DNA from: JANXQZ01 sp038225555
Lineage (GTDB): Bacteria > Acidobacteriota > Terriglobia > Bryobacterales > Bryobacteraceae
Reading direction: 5' to 3'
Length of the DNA: 64,000 nucleotides
Assembly (NCBI GenBank): GCA_038225555.1
Contig: JBBRRB010000020.1
Coordinates: 1-64,000 of the forward strand
The number at the start of each line of letters is the position of its first letter. The stretch's first letter is position 1. The translations under genes were made by a program, and so were the position numbers. Under the pieces are notes generated by a model. It ran no database searches. It worked only from the letters and a program-made list of their open reading frames with translations, and had not been told where the DNA came from. Shown piece by piece: positions 1-8,900 of the stretch.

Positions 1-2
1 AC

Positions 3-285
3 CCGGTCCACAATACCAACTTTCTGGCAAAAGTGGATCATCAATTGAACGCGAAGGATCAGCTCAGCGTTCGCTACAGCATGTATGACGTTCAGAGCGC
101 CAACTCGCGCGGGGCGGGCGCATTGAGTGCTGCAAGCGCTTTCTCCGCACACCGTCAATGAGACTCGCGGGCAATTCGCCTACAGCAACCTGGACGCGCT
201 GCCAAGCGATGCTGTCGGACCGGCGGTCAGTATATCCGGCGTCGCTTCATTTGGGACGCTCTCGGGCTCCCCGACCGGCTCGGCT
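3..285 (+). pseudogene. TonB-dependent receptor fragment, frameshifted and truncated
   Basis: The window opens inside a reading frame encoding a stretch such as LAKVDHQLNAKDQLSVRYSM, typical of the large Oar-like TonB-dependent receptors with a carboxypeptidase-regulatory domain that are abundant in Acidobacteriota. This frame stops at 159-161. The similarity resumes in another frame from about 145 (TVNETRGQFAYSNLDALPSD, then GVASFGTLSGSPTG) and ends near 285, where unrelated sequence follows up to a stop at 328-330. I infer a small deletion around 130-147 plus loss of the 3' part, so the remnant cannot make a beta-barrel. The 5' side lies outside the window. Family assignment rests on recognised sequence style only. 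Confidence 0.6.
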
Positions 286-351
286 TTTAAATATGAAACG
301 AAGAGACCGTTCCAGTCACTTCTTTCATAGATTCTATTTAAGGAGCCCCAA

Positions 352-2595
352 ATGGGCGCAGAAACCAGTCTGAGCAAGGACTTCAACATGCTTTCCCTCA
401 TCGATCTGCTCGAGGCGAGGGACCTCTTTCATGTCCATCTAATGCGCAAGCAAAACGTGGTCGGAACCGCGGTTGGACGATATTTGATCCGAAATGCCGG
501 CGTGCCCGACAACGCGCCGCGCACGCTTGCCAATTCCCAGGTTAAAGATATCTCGTGGCCCTGCGTTCTGGTCTTCGTCGATAGCTGGGCCGCTCCCGCA
601 TCTTTCGGCGCCGACCGCAAACTGCAGACCGATGACTTCGTGCCGAAAGCAATCTACATGCCCGACGGCCGCACGGTGCCGATCTGCGTTGTGGAAGCAC
701 CCCGCGATGAATCGGACCCTGTTCCCCTTACTGAGACCGCCCGCGCCCTGAACTTCCCCTCCAACCTCGTAGGCGGCGGCTATCCAGTGATCGCCGAGGT
801 CCAAGACCAGGAGCACATAGCCTCAATCGGTTGCATGGTAACGGATGGCCACAAATCCTATGCGCTGACCAACCGGCACGTAAGCGGAGGACCAGGCGAG
901 GTGGTCTATTCGTTGCTGAACGGCAAGCGTCAGCGGATCGGAGTGAGCGCGGGAGCGGAACTGCAGATCACAAGGCGTCGATTCTCCGAAGTCTACGATG
1001 GCTGGCCGGGCAAAGATGTATTCCTTAACCTCGACATCGGCCTGATTGAAGTCGACGACCAGAGCCTCTGGACGGCCCAGGTGTATGGCATCGGTGAGAT
1101 CGGACACATGGCCGACGTGAACATCCATACCATTTCTTTGCGCTTAATCGGTTGCCCGGTTCGAGCCTACGGTTGCGCCTCGGGGCAAATGGCTGGACAG
1201 ATCTTCGGCATGTTTTACCGCTACAAGTCAGTGGGCGGTTTCGATTACGTCGCCGATTTTCTCATTGGACCTCAAGACGGCAAGCAACTTTCCACGCGTC
1301 CGGGCGACTCGGGAACCCTATGGCTGCTCGACACGGGCGACGACACCGCGGGGTTGATGCCGCTCGCCTTACAGTGGGGCGGTCATGTCTTTGTGGAGAA
1401 GAACAAGAAAACTCGCCTCCCCTTCGCGCTGGCTACCGGTCTTAGCAACGTCTGCAATTTGTTGGAAGTGGATCTGGTGCGGGACTGGAACATCGGCAAC
1501 GTCGACTATTGGGGATCGGTGGGCCATTACGCCATCGCGAACAAAGCTACCGACGCGATCGCGAACAAGAATCTAAAGGCCCTGATGAAGGCCAACCTCC
1601 AGAACATAACCTTCGACGCGGATCATATCCGCATCAAGGAACTCCAAGGTCTAAGCACGAAGCCCTTCGTTCCGCTCGCCGACGTCCCCGATCTGGTCTG
1701 GAAAATCGGGCATGGAAACCGGGGAGGTCCTGAGCATCCCAACCATTTCGCCGACATGGATCATCCCAGCGACGAAGGCACTTTGCTTGAGCTTTGCAAA
1801 GGAAAGCCCGAGAATGTCTCCGTGCCTGTGTGGCAAAAATACTACACCGATGTACAGGACAGCAGCCGGGGATTGCTTCCCTTCCGCGTATGGCAGTTTT
1901 ATCAGAGCATGGTCGAGTTCGCGAAGCAAGGCGACGTAAACAGCTTCGTGTGCGCTGCCGGGATCGTCTCGCATTACGTGGGGGATGCTTGTCAGCCTTT
2001 GCACATCTCATACATGTTCAACGGCGATCCAGGCGACCTGGGTTCCGACGGCAAACCTCGTGCAACTGGAGTCCACGCTGCCTATGAAGACGACATGGTG
2101 AATCGCCACACGGTAGAGATCTTCCAAGGTGTGGATGCAGGCCTCAGCGCGGCCAAGAAACCTCGAGCCATTTCGACCGGGCACGATGCGGGCGTGGCCG
2201 TGGTCGACCTGATGCAGAGCACGTTCGACCTGATTCAACCGGCCGCTATTGTGGACGAGTTCAACACGGCCAAGGCGGCCACCGGCGGGAGCAAATCGGG
2301 CATCGCGGACGCTCTGTGGGATGCGTTCGGCGATGCGACCATCAAGGTGATCGCCGACGGATGCGCTGCGCTGGCCGGTGTCTGGGACGCCGCTTGGGCA
2401 GCCGGCAACGGCGACCACAACATTCATGCGCTTGGCGCGGTGGACCAACAGGCTTTGATCAAGCTCTATCAGGACCACAAGTTCATGCCGTCGATGACCT
2501 TGGACCAGATTGGCACCGTTCTGACCGACACGGCCGTTCCGGCTCACAAGCCTCCTCCGAAACATGCGCCTGGGAAGAAAGCAGCAGGCAGGTAA
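352..2595 (+). CDS. Trypsin-like protease domain fused to S1/P1-nuclease-like domain
   Basis: The 747-residue protein has two recognisable parts. Residues about 130-370 look like a chymotrypsin-fold serine protease: H176 in TNRHVSGG, D228 in LNLDIGLIEVD and S320 in RPGDSGTLW form a plausible catalytic triad. Residues about 384-640 resemble the zinc-dependent phospholipase C/S1-P1 nuclease fold: W387 and H392 (YWGSVGHYAI), H465 and D468 (HFADMD), H541 and D545 with H551 (SHYVGDACQPLH), then H575 and E579 (GVHAAYE). The tail is rich in Lys and Pro. No signal peptide is visible, although both folds are usually secreted. The start at 352 is supported by TAAGGAG at 339-345. It overlaps or abuts the amidohydrolase downstream. 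Substrates are unknown, and the combination is unusual. Confidence 0.72.
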   Translation: MGAETSLSKDFNMLSLIDLLEARDLFHVHLMRKQNVVGTAVGRYLIRNAGVPDNAPRTLANSQVKDISWPCVLVFVDSWAAPASFGADRKLQTDDFVPKAIYMPDGRTVPICVVEAPRDESDPVPLTETARALNFPSNLVGGGYPVIAEVQDQEHIASIGCMVTDGHKSYALTNRHVSGGPGEVVYSLLNGKRQRIGVSAGAELQITRRRFSEVYDGWPGKDVFLNLDIGLIEVDDQSLWTAQVYGIGEIGHMADVNIHTISLRLIGCPVRAYGCASGQMAGQIFGMFYRYKSVGGFDYVADFLIGPQDGKQLSTRPGDSGTLWLLDTGDDTAGLMPLALQWGGHVFVEKNKKTRLPFALATGLSNVCNLLEVDLVRDWNIGNVDYWGSVGHYAIANKATDAIANKNLKALMKANLQNITFDADHIRIKELQGLSTKPFVPLADVPDLVWKIGHGNRGGPEHPNHFADMDHPSDEGTLLELCKGKPENVSVPVWQKYYTDVQDSSRGLLPFRVWQFYQSMVEFAKQGDVNSFVCAAGIVSHYVGDACQPLHISYMFNGDPGDLGSDGKPRATGVHAAYEDDMVNRHTVEIFQGVDAGLSAAKKPRAISTGHDAGVAVVDLMQSTFDLIQPAAIVDEFNTAKAATGGSKSGIADALWDAFGDATIKVIADGCAALAGVWDAAWAAGNGDHNIHALGAVDQQALIKLYQDHKFMPSMTLDQIGTVLTDTAVPAHKPPPKHAPGKKAAGR

Positions 2596-2596
2596 G

Positions 2597-3466
2597 GTGA
2601 CCCGCAGAAACCTTCTTGCCACTGCGACGGGAATGGGAGTCATGGGCGAGCGCTTATGCGCGTCGCCCTCGCCCCTGATTGACACTCATGTTCACTTCTA
2701 CGATCCCGCCAGGCCTCAGGGGGTTCCGTGGCCAACCAAGGACGACACTCTTCTGTATCGCACCGTGTTGCCCGACAGCTTTCGTACGCTAACCGGCCCT
2801 CTCGGAGTTACGGGAGTGATTGTCATTGAGGCGAGTCCGCTGCTGGAAGACAATCAGTGGGTGCTCGATTTGGCTCGCCGCACTCCGCTGATCGCAGGCA
2901 CTGTGGGCAACCTGCCATGCGGGACGCCCGAGTTCCGCAAGCATCTTGATCGGTTCCAGAAGAACCGGCTATTTCGCGGCATTCGCCTAGGGTCGGGAAA
3001 GATATCGCAAGGTCTGACGCAGCCTCCTTTCATGAACGATTTGCGACAGTTGGCGGCTGCGGGACTCGAGTTGGATGCGATCGGCGGGATCCCAATGCTC
3101 ACTAATTTGCTGAAGGTTTCGGATGCTATTCCAGAGCTTCGGATCGTAATCGATCATCTGCCTTTTGATTGGGGAGGCTCGCCGCGGCCGGCATTGCGGC
3201 TCTTGGGCCAGCGCCCCCACGTGTATGCCAAAGTTTCTAACGTTCATCCGGGCTCGGGTAGTACGGCGGCCCTGGATGAACTTTGGGATTCCTTTGGTCC
3301 CGACCATCTCGTGTACGGGAGCAATTGGCCCGTCAGCGATCGTGTGGCGCCGTATGATCGAGTGCTGCGGGTTGTGCGGGAGTACATCGCGGCAAAAGGC
3401 GCGGCTGCCGCGGCCAAGTTTTTCTGGAAGAACTCAAAGGCGGCGTATGGCTGGGAGGATCGCTGA
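2597..3466 (+). CDS. Amidohydrolase-2 family metal-dependent hydrolase, Tat-type leader
   Basis: A TIM-barrel amidohydrolase of about 289 residues. Putative metal and catalytic residues are H31 and H33 in DTHVHF, H187 in IDHLPF and D248 in GSNWPVSD, so the active site looks intact. I chose GTG 2597, one base after the preceding stop, because it gives an N-terminus TRRNLLATATGMGV resembling a twin-arginine signal. An in-frame ATG at 2564 would overlap the upstream gene by 32 bases and has no clear ribosome site. Relatives hydrolyse lactones or decarboxylate cyclic acids; the substrate here is not predictable. Its 3' end is overlapped by the opposing histidine-kinase frame (3244-3466). Confidence 0.8.
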   Translation: MTRRNLLATATGMGVMGERLCASPSPLIDTHVHFYDPARPQGVPWPTKDDTLLYRTVLPDSFRTLTGPLGVTGVIVIEASPLLEDNQWVLDLARRTPLIAGTVGNLPCGTPEFRKHLDRFQKNRLFRGIRLGSGKISQGLTQPPFMNDLRQLAAAGLELDAIGGIPMLTNLLKVSDAIPELRIVIDHLPFDWGGSPRPALRLLGQRPHVYAKVSNVHPGSGSTAALDELWDSFGPDHLVYGSNWPVSDRVAPYDRVLRVVREYIAAKGAAAAAKFFWKNSKAAYGWEDR

Positions 3467-5280
3467 ACGCTGTCGTATTTCATCAAGCCGAACGGGGCTG
3501 CTCTATCCACAGGCCGCTGGTCCGGCTTCGTACGGCAGCCTGCGCCGGTTTTTTCAACCGTCCTCACCACTGGCAATTCCGGTTTCGGCCCAGCCTCCTG
3601 AAACTTCGCGGTGAAATGGAACGTACTTCCTTCACCAAGTTTGCTTTCCACCCAGATCCGACCGTGAAAGAGGCTGACCAGTTGAGAAGAGATTGACAGC
3701 CCGAGCCCGGTGCCCCCGAAGCGTCTTTTGGTTGAACCGTCAGCTTGGGCGAAAGCTTCGAAGATCATCCCTTGTTTGCTGGATTCAATTCCGATTCCGG
3801 TATCGTGCACCGAGAAGTGAAGAGGGCAAATACCTGATTTGGAATCATCTGTCTCGACGATGACAGAGACCAACACGTCGCCAACCTCGGTGAACTTAAG
3901 TGCATTGCCAACCAGGTTGAGCACGATTTGCCTCAGCCGGCCCTCATCCCCGCACAGCATCTCGGGAACATCAGATGCGATATCGCATCCTAGTCGCAGC
4001 CCTTTCTGGTGAGCCCGGAAGGCGCTGATCCGAATGCAATCCTGCAGGAGCTTACGAATATTGAAATCTGACGAGTCCAGTTGGAGGCAGCCTGCCTCGA
4101 TTTTGGAGAAGTCGAGAATATCATTAATTACCAGCAAGAGCGCATCACCCGATTCCCGCACAGTTTCGAGGCAGCTTCGCTGATCGTCTGTGAGGTCTGA
4201 ATCGAGTACTAGCTCGGTCATCCCGATCACGCCATTCATCGGCGTTCGGATCTCATGGCTCATATTGGCCAGGAACTGCGACTTAGCCGCGTTGGCGCGG
4301 TCAGCCGTCTCCGAGGCGAGTTGCGCAACCTTGCGGGCCGCGCGAACCCGGAACGTCTGCCCGATCGAAAACGCTAGAGCGACCGTCAGCACGGCCAGGA
4401 AACACCCGAGCACCGAGCTGTGGATGCGGGAATCGCGCAAGTCCGTGATCGTTCTCGTGTCGTCGGCGGTTGTGAGCAGCCATTTCGCATAAATTGAGCT
4501 CATCGTGCCGTCGCCGGCAAGGCGGGTTATTTCTTTCCGTAGGATCTCCGCCGCCACCCCAGGCGTCTTAGATCGTCGTGTCGCCCCAACGGACATGCCG
4601 AATTTCGCTCCCTCGACGGGAATCAGTCCGAGATCCGTATGTTCGCATTCGGGCGCTCGGTTCAACAGTTGAGACATGGTGTTCCGCATGTCCAGAAAAA
4701 CGGCGGCCACTTCGCCCCGGCAAAGCGACGCGACTAGCGTTAGCTTGTTGGCAACGGGGATCACCCGAACGCCTGGCACGAACCTGAGTAACAAACGTTG
4801 ATTGATGGCAATCTTGTCCGTGGCAACGCGCCTTCCGCCGAAATCAACCGGGGTTAGAGCGCCCTGACCGCGGCGCACCACCAGAACGAACCGATTCTCA
4901 AGCCACGGATCCGTTAAGTGCAGATGCGCTCGTCTTTCGGGAAGGTCCGTCAGCAGCGGCCACAGATCCACAAATCCCGTGCTCAAGGCTTGGTCCACGT
5001 CTCCATTGAAGGCGACCCATTCCAGAGAGATTCCGCTCCGCCTGGCGGCCTCTTTGACCATCTCGACGCCGATTCCGCCGAATGACCCATCTTTATAGAT
5101 GAGGTTGAACGGCGGAGACTGATTCACTCCGATGCGAAACACGCGGCGATGAACCTCGCGCGATTGCTGCCATGCAGTCGAGCCAAGAAGCAATGCGGCT
5201 ATGACGCCCGCGAGACTCGTTAGCGAGCAAAGCAGCTTGAGCCTGCTGGTACTCCTAACCAACGTAAATAATCGATGCAT
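3244..5280 (-). CDS. Membrane sensor histidine kinase with periplasmic solute-binding domain, altered C-terminus
   Basis: The order is TM segment (about 15-36), SBP_bac_3-like periplasmic sensor (about 43-270, starting FRIGVNQSPPFNLIY), second TM (about 288-312), HisKA with phospho-accepting H342 in MSHEIRTPMNG, and HATPase_c with N box GNALKF, DTGIGI and GGTGLGLS. The kinase homology ends near residue 557 (FHFTAKF, about nt 3610). The last 120 residues match no domain I know. From 3466 down to the stop at 3244 they are simply the antisense of the amidohydrolase gene. Hybrid kinases of this type normally continue into a receiver domain, so I infer a 3' truncation. The sensor domain suggests it binds an amino acid or similar small solute. 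Confidence 0.82.
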   Translation of the reverse strand: MHRLFTLVRSTSRLKLLCSLTSLAGVIAALLLGSTAWQQSREVHRRVFRIGVNQSPPFNLIYKDGSFGGIGVEMVKEAARRSGISLEWVAFNGDVDQALSTGFVDLWPLLTDLPERRAHLHLTDPWLENRFVLVVRRGQGALTPVDFGGRRVATDKIAINQRLLLRFVPGVRVIPVANKLTLVASLCRGEVAAVFLDMRNTMSQLLNRAPECEHTDLGLIPVEGAKFGMSVGATRRSKTPGVAAEILRKEITRLAGDGTMSSIYAKWLLTTADDTRTITDLRDSRIHSSVLGCFLAVLTVALAFSIGQTFRVRAARKVAQLASETADRANAAKSQFLANMSHEIRTPMNGVIGMTELVLDSDLTDDQRSCLETVRESGDALLLVINDILDFSKIEAGCLQLDSSDFNIRKLLQDCIRISAFRAHQKGLRLGCDIASDVPEMLCGDEGRLRQIVLNLVGNALKFTEVGDVLVSVIVETDDSKSGICPLHFSVHDTGIGIESSKQGMIFEAFAQADGSTKRRFGGTGLGLSISSQLVSLFHGRIWVESKLGEGSTFHFTAKFQEAGPKPELPVVRTVEKTGAGCRTKPDQRPVDRAAPFGLMKYDSVQRSSQPYAAFEFFQKNLAAAAAPFAAMYSRTTRSTRSYGATRSLTGQLLPYTRWSGPKESQSSSRAAVLPEPG

Positions 5281-5348
5281 CGCTAGACAGTTGGCTTATC
5301 GGCAATTATCCGGCAAAGGGTTAACGCCCTGAAGAGTATCCTGGAAAC

Positions 5349-5981
5349 ATGCGGCTGGTGTTACCCGAAGAAGCTTTGCCGGCGAAGCTTGCTTTGAATC
5401 CGCAAGCACGGATGAGTGATGACGAGTACTACTATGCGTTTTGCATGGCTAACCCCGATGTTCACTTCGAGCGCAGCGCAAAAGGGGAGATCACCATCGT
5501 GCCACCCGCTGGAGGCGAATCGGACTACCGCAGCGTAGAGATCGCCGGCCCGTTGTGGTCCTGGGCAAAGCGCGACGGCCGCGGCAAAGCCTTCGGATCG
5601 AGCATTGAATTCCTGCTGCCCAACGGAGCTGCCCTGTCCCCGGACGCCGCTTGGGTGTCAAACGAGAAGCTCTCGCATCTCACCAAGGAACAGCGGCGGA
5701 AATTTCCGCCGGTCCGCCCCGAATTTGTCGTAGAGGTGATGTCCCCCAGCGATCGGTTGAAAACCGCCAAGAACAAGATGACGGCTTGGATGGCGGCTGG
5801 CGTGGAGCTCGGCTGGCTGGTCGATGCGGATCACGAGACCGTGTACGTTTATCGGGCAGGCCAAGCCGAGCCGGAAAGGCTCAAGGGCATCACGACGCTA
5901 ATGGGCGATGGCCCATTAGCGGGCTTCAAAATCAATTTAACTGACGTCTGGGCAGGGTTATACCTCAGCGCATCTTCGTGA
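5349..5981 (+). CDS. Uma2 family (DUF820) endonuclease-like protein
   Basis: A 210-residue protein with the PD-(D/E)XK-like Uma2 core: FGSSIEFLLPNGAALSPDAA, then PEFVVEVMSPSDRL with the E-x-V pair, and a Lys-containing helix (KNKMTAWMAAGVELGW) followed by D and a terminal strand. Family members are common and multicopy in cyanobacteria and Acidobacteriota; their in vivo role is unsettled despite the nuclease fold. The gene stands alone. It is divergent from the histidine kinase (69 bp apart), and its last 17 bases overlap convergently with the end of the giant repeat gene. Confidence 0.83.
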   Translation: MRLVLPEEALPAKLALNPQARMSDDEYYYAFCMANPDVHFERSAKGEITIVPPAGGESDYRSVEIAGPLWSWAKRDGRGKAFGSSIEFLLPNGAALSPDAAWVSNEKLSHLTKEQRRKFPPVRPEFVVEVMSPSDRLKTAKNKMTAWMAAGVELGWLVDADHETVYVYRAGQAEPERLKGITTLMGDGPLAGFKINLTDVWAGLYLSASS

Positions 5982-8900
5982 TGGGCGTTGCCGATCCCAC
6001 CGAATTGGTGACCGTTACGGTAACACTCCCAATCGAGGTTTTGTCTCCTGATACAACCACCGGAATGTGCAGGTTTGTAAACATGCTTCCGGTTAACTGC
6101 GAAGCCGCAGAACCGTAGAACTGGCTAAATAATCCGCTGACGTCGACGGTGAACGACGTGTTCCCGTCCAGCGTCGCGCCAGCAGCCGCCGCGAACGACA
6201 GCGTGACAGTCTTCACATCGCGCGGGGTGGCGAAGCCTGAAATCACCACGTCGAATCCAGTATCGGTTTCATTCGCGAACGTGACATCCAAGGCAGCGAC
6301 TACCGGGGCGAGTTGCGGAATCACGATTGTTCCTGCCGGATGCACGGTGGGCAAAACATCCCTCGTTCCGTCCATCAGCTGGATGACTTCGAGTCGTATA
6401 GTTCCCGCCACCGTGCCGGGCTGAATCGCTGGTAATGTGATGGTGGTTTGGCCTGGCGCAATAGTGAAAGCGAACTGACGGCCAGTCACGCTGGCGTCGC
6501 GTCCCTCGAAAACTACTTGCGGATTATCCGACAAGCCGAAGGCATTGGGAGTGAAGCTGAGCTGCACGATCCCGGTGAGCATCACTGGCGCTGGGGCCGC
6601 AAGCTGCAGTCCTACGAACGCGGGCTGGAACAGATTTGTCGGCGTCGTCAGTCCGCTGATGGTCAAGGTCGGAATCGGAGGCGGTTGAATGGTCGAACTG
6701 CAGGCCAGGGTCGCAGGTTGCGAGCTCGCCCCGTCATTCAGCGTAACGGTAAACGAGAAGGGACCCGAAGAGGACGGCTGGCCCGTGGAAGTTACAGTGG
6801 TCGACTGGCCTGCGTTCGGACTTAGCGCGAGAAACGCCGGACCGCTCAATGTCCACGAGTACGGAGGTTGTCCGCCGCTTGCGCCCAGCGGTATCGAGAG
6901 ATTGATCGGCAGGCTCAGCGTGGCAGCCGGGCACGATCCAGTAATCTGCAACGGGTTCAGTTGCACCACCAAAGGACAGTTCAATGTCGCTGGAGCGAAG
7001 CCGGAGCTATCTTGAAGACTGATCGTGAACGCATAGTTCCCCGGCGTGGCCGGAGCAGTCCCGGTAAGGTTCGTCGAGGGAGCCGTCGCAGTGCTGAGGG
7101 ACAGCCCAGCTAACCCAGTCACCGTAAACGTGTAGGGGGATCTCCCGCCTTGAGCGCCAAAGCTTGCGTTGATCGCCGCGTTCGGCGCAACGGGACTGGA
7201 CGGGCATGTGCCTGTGAGCTGCAGCGGGGGCAAGGCATTCACCACGAGCGGACAACTGAAGACAGCAGCAGGCGATTGCGCGCTGTCGTTGACAGTGATT
7301 GACGCGGTGTAGTTCCCGGGATCGCCCGCCGTGCCTGAGAGCGTTGCGGTGGTCGCCGTGCTGGATGACAGCAGCCACGGCGGCGACACGAAACTGAAAA
7401 TGTAAGGAGACCTGCCGCCGGTCGCTGCAGCCGAGAGAGAGATCGGCGCGCCCGAGAGCACGGGACTGGCAGGACATACGCCCGTCAACTGAAGCGGAGG
7501 CGGAGCGATGACCACGCTGCACGCATTCCCGGAGACACTCTGGGTTCCGCTGGTGACACCAACCGTAAAGCTGAATGTTCCCGATACGGTAGGGGTGCCC
7601 GAGATCGCATTACCGTTGATACTCACTCCGTTGGGCAGGCTTCCCTGCGTCAAAGCGAATGTATAACCGGTGGTTCCGACGCCCCCGATTGCCGTAAGCG
7701 GGAAGGGCCCGTATGGCACGTTCTGAACTCCATTCGTAGGACAGGCGCTGGTGATCTGTAATCTTGGCCCAGCTACCGTGAGTGAACAACTCAGGGTGGC
7801 GACCTCATCGGCGGTCTGCGCCTCGATTATGAAATTCGACGTAATGGGTGGACCTGTCGGCGTTCCGGTGATCGTACTCCCGAACACCGACAAGCCGATC
7901 GGAAGCGCGCCTGACACGATGGACCACGATACCGGACCTGTTCCTCCTGACGCCGACAAAGGCAGATTCACGGCCACCCCCTGGGTGACGGGTGAAGTCG
8001 GACAAGCTGACGTTATCTGCAAACGGGCGGCGCCGATCGTTACGCTGCACGGTTTCTGCACAGTCTGCGAGCCGCTCACTGCCTGGATCGTGAACGGATA
8101 ACTCCCCGGCGATGCAGAGACGAGACCTCCGACGATATTGCCGTTGAGAACCAGATTGGCTGGCAGGGAGCCGATGATGGAGAATGCGTACGTTCCGACG
8201 CCGCCCGTTGCGTTCAGTGTAAACGCGGTAGACTGCAGGCCGGTTTGGACCGCAATCGGACATACGGTGGTGATGGTCAAGACGGGATTCACCACCAGGT
8301 TGCAACCCGTGAACGGGGCCGTCTGAGTCGCGGTCCCCGTGCCGCTGTCGGTGACTGAGACCGAGATGGGATAAGTTCCCGGAGTGGTCGGAGTGCCGCT
8401 TAGCGTACCCGTGGCCGCATTGAACGCGAGCCCGGGTGGAAGACTGCTGGTGAAGGCCCACGTTAGGGCGTTGGATCCGCCGGTGGCAGTAAAGGTGAAT
8501 GTAAAAGGCGTGCCCTGGACTGCGCCTGCAGTGGGACAGGTGGACGTGATCGTGAGCCTCGAAACCACCACTAAATTACAGGTGAAGCTTTTCCGCTGCT
8601 GCCCGCTCCCGACGCCGCTATCAACGACCGTAACCGTTATGGAGTTTGCTCCCGGAGCGGTTGGGGTGCCACTGATGACTCCGGTCGAGGCGTTTATCGA
8701 CAGCCCCGGCGGCAGTGCGCCGCTAGTCCACGAATACGGGCCCACGCCGCCGGTCGCCGCCATGGAAAGCGAGAAAGGAGTTCCCAGCACGGCATTTGGA
8801 AGCGGACAGAGGGTGGTGATCGTCAGCACTGGCGCGATAACGATGCTGCAGCTATAGGTCGCGGTTTGCGCTGCTGTTGCAGGGCGAATAGACGAGGCCA

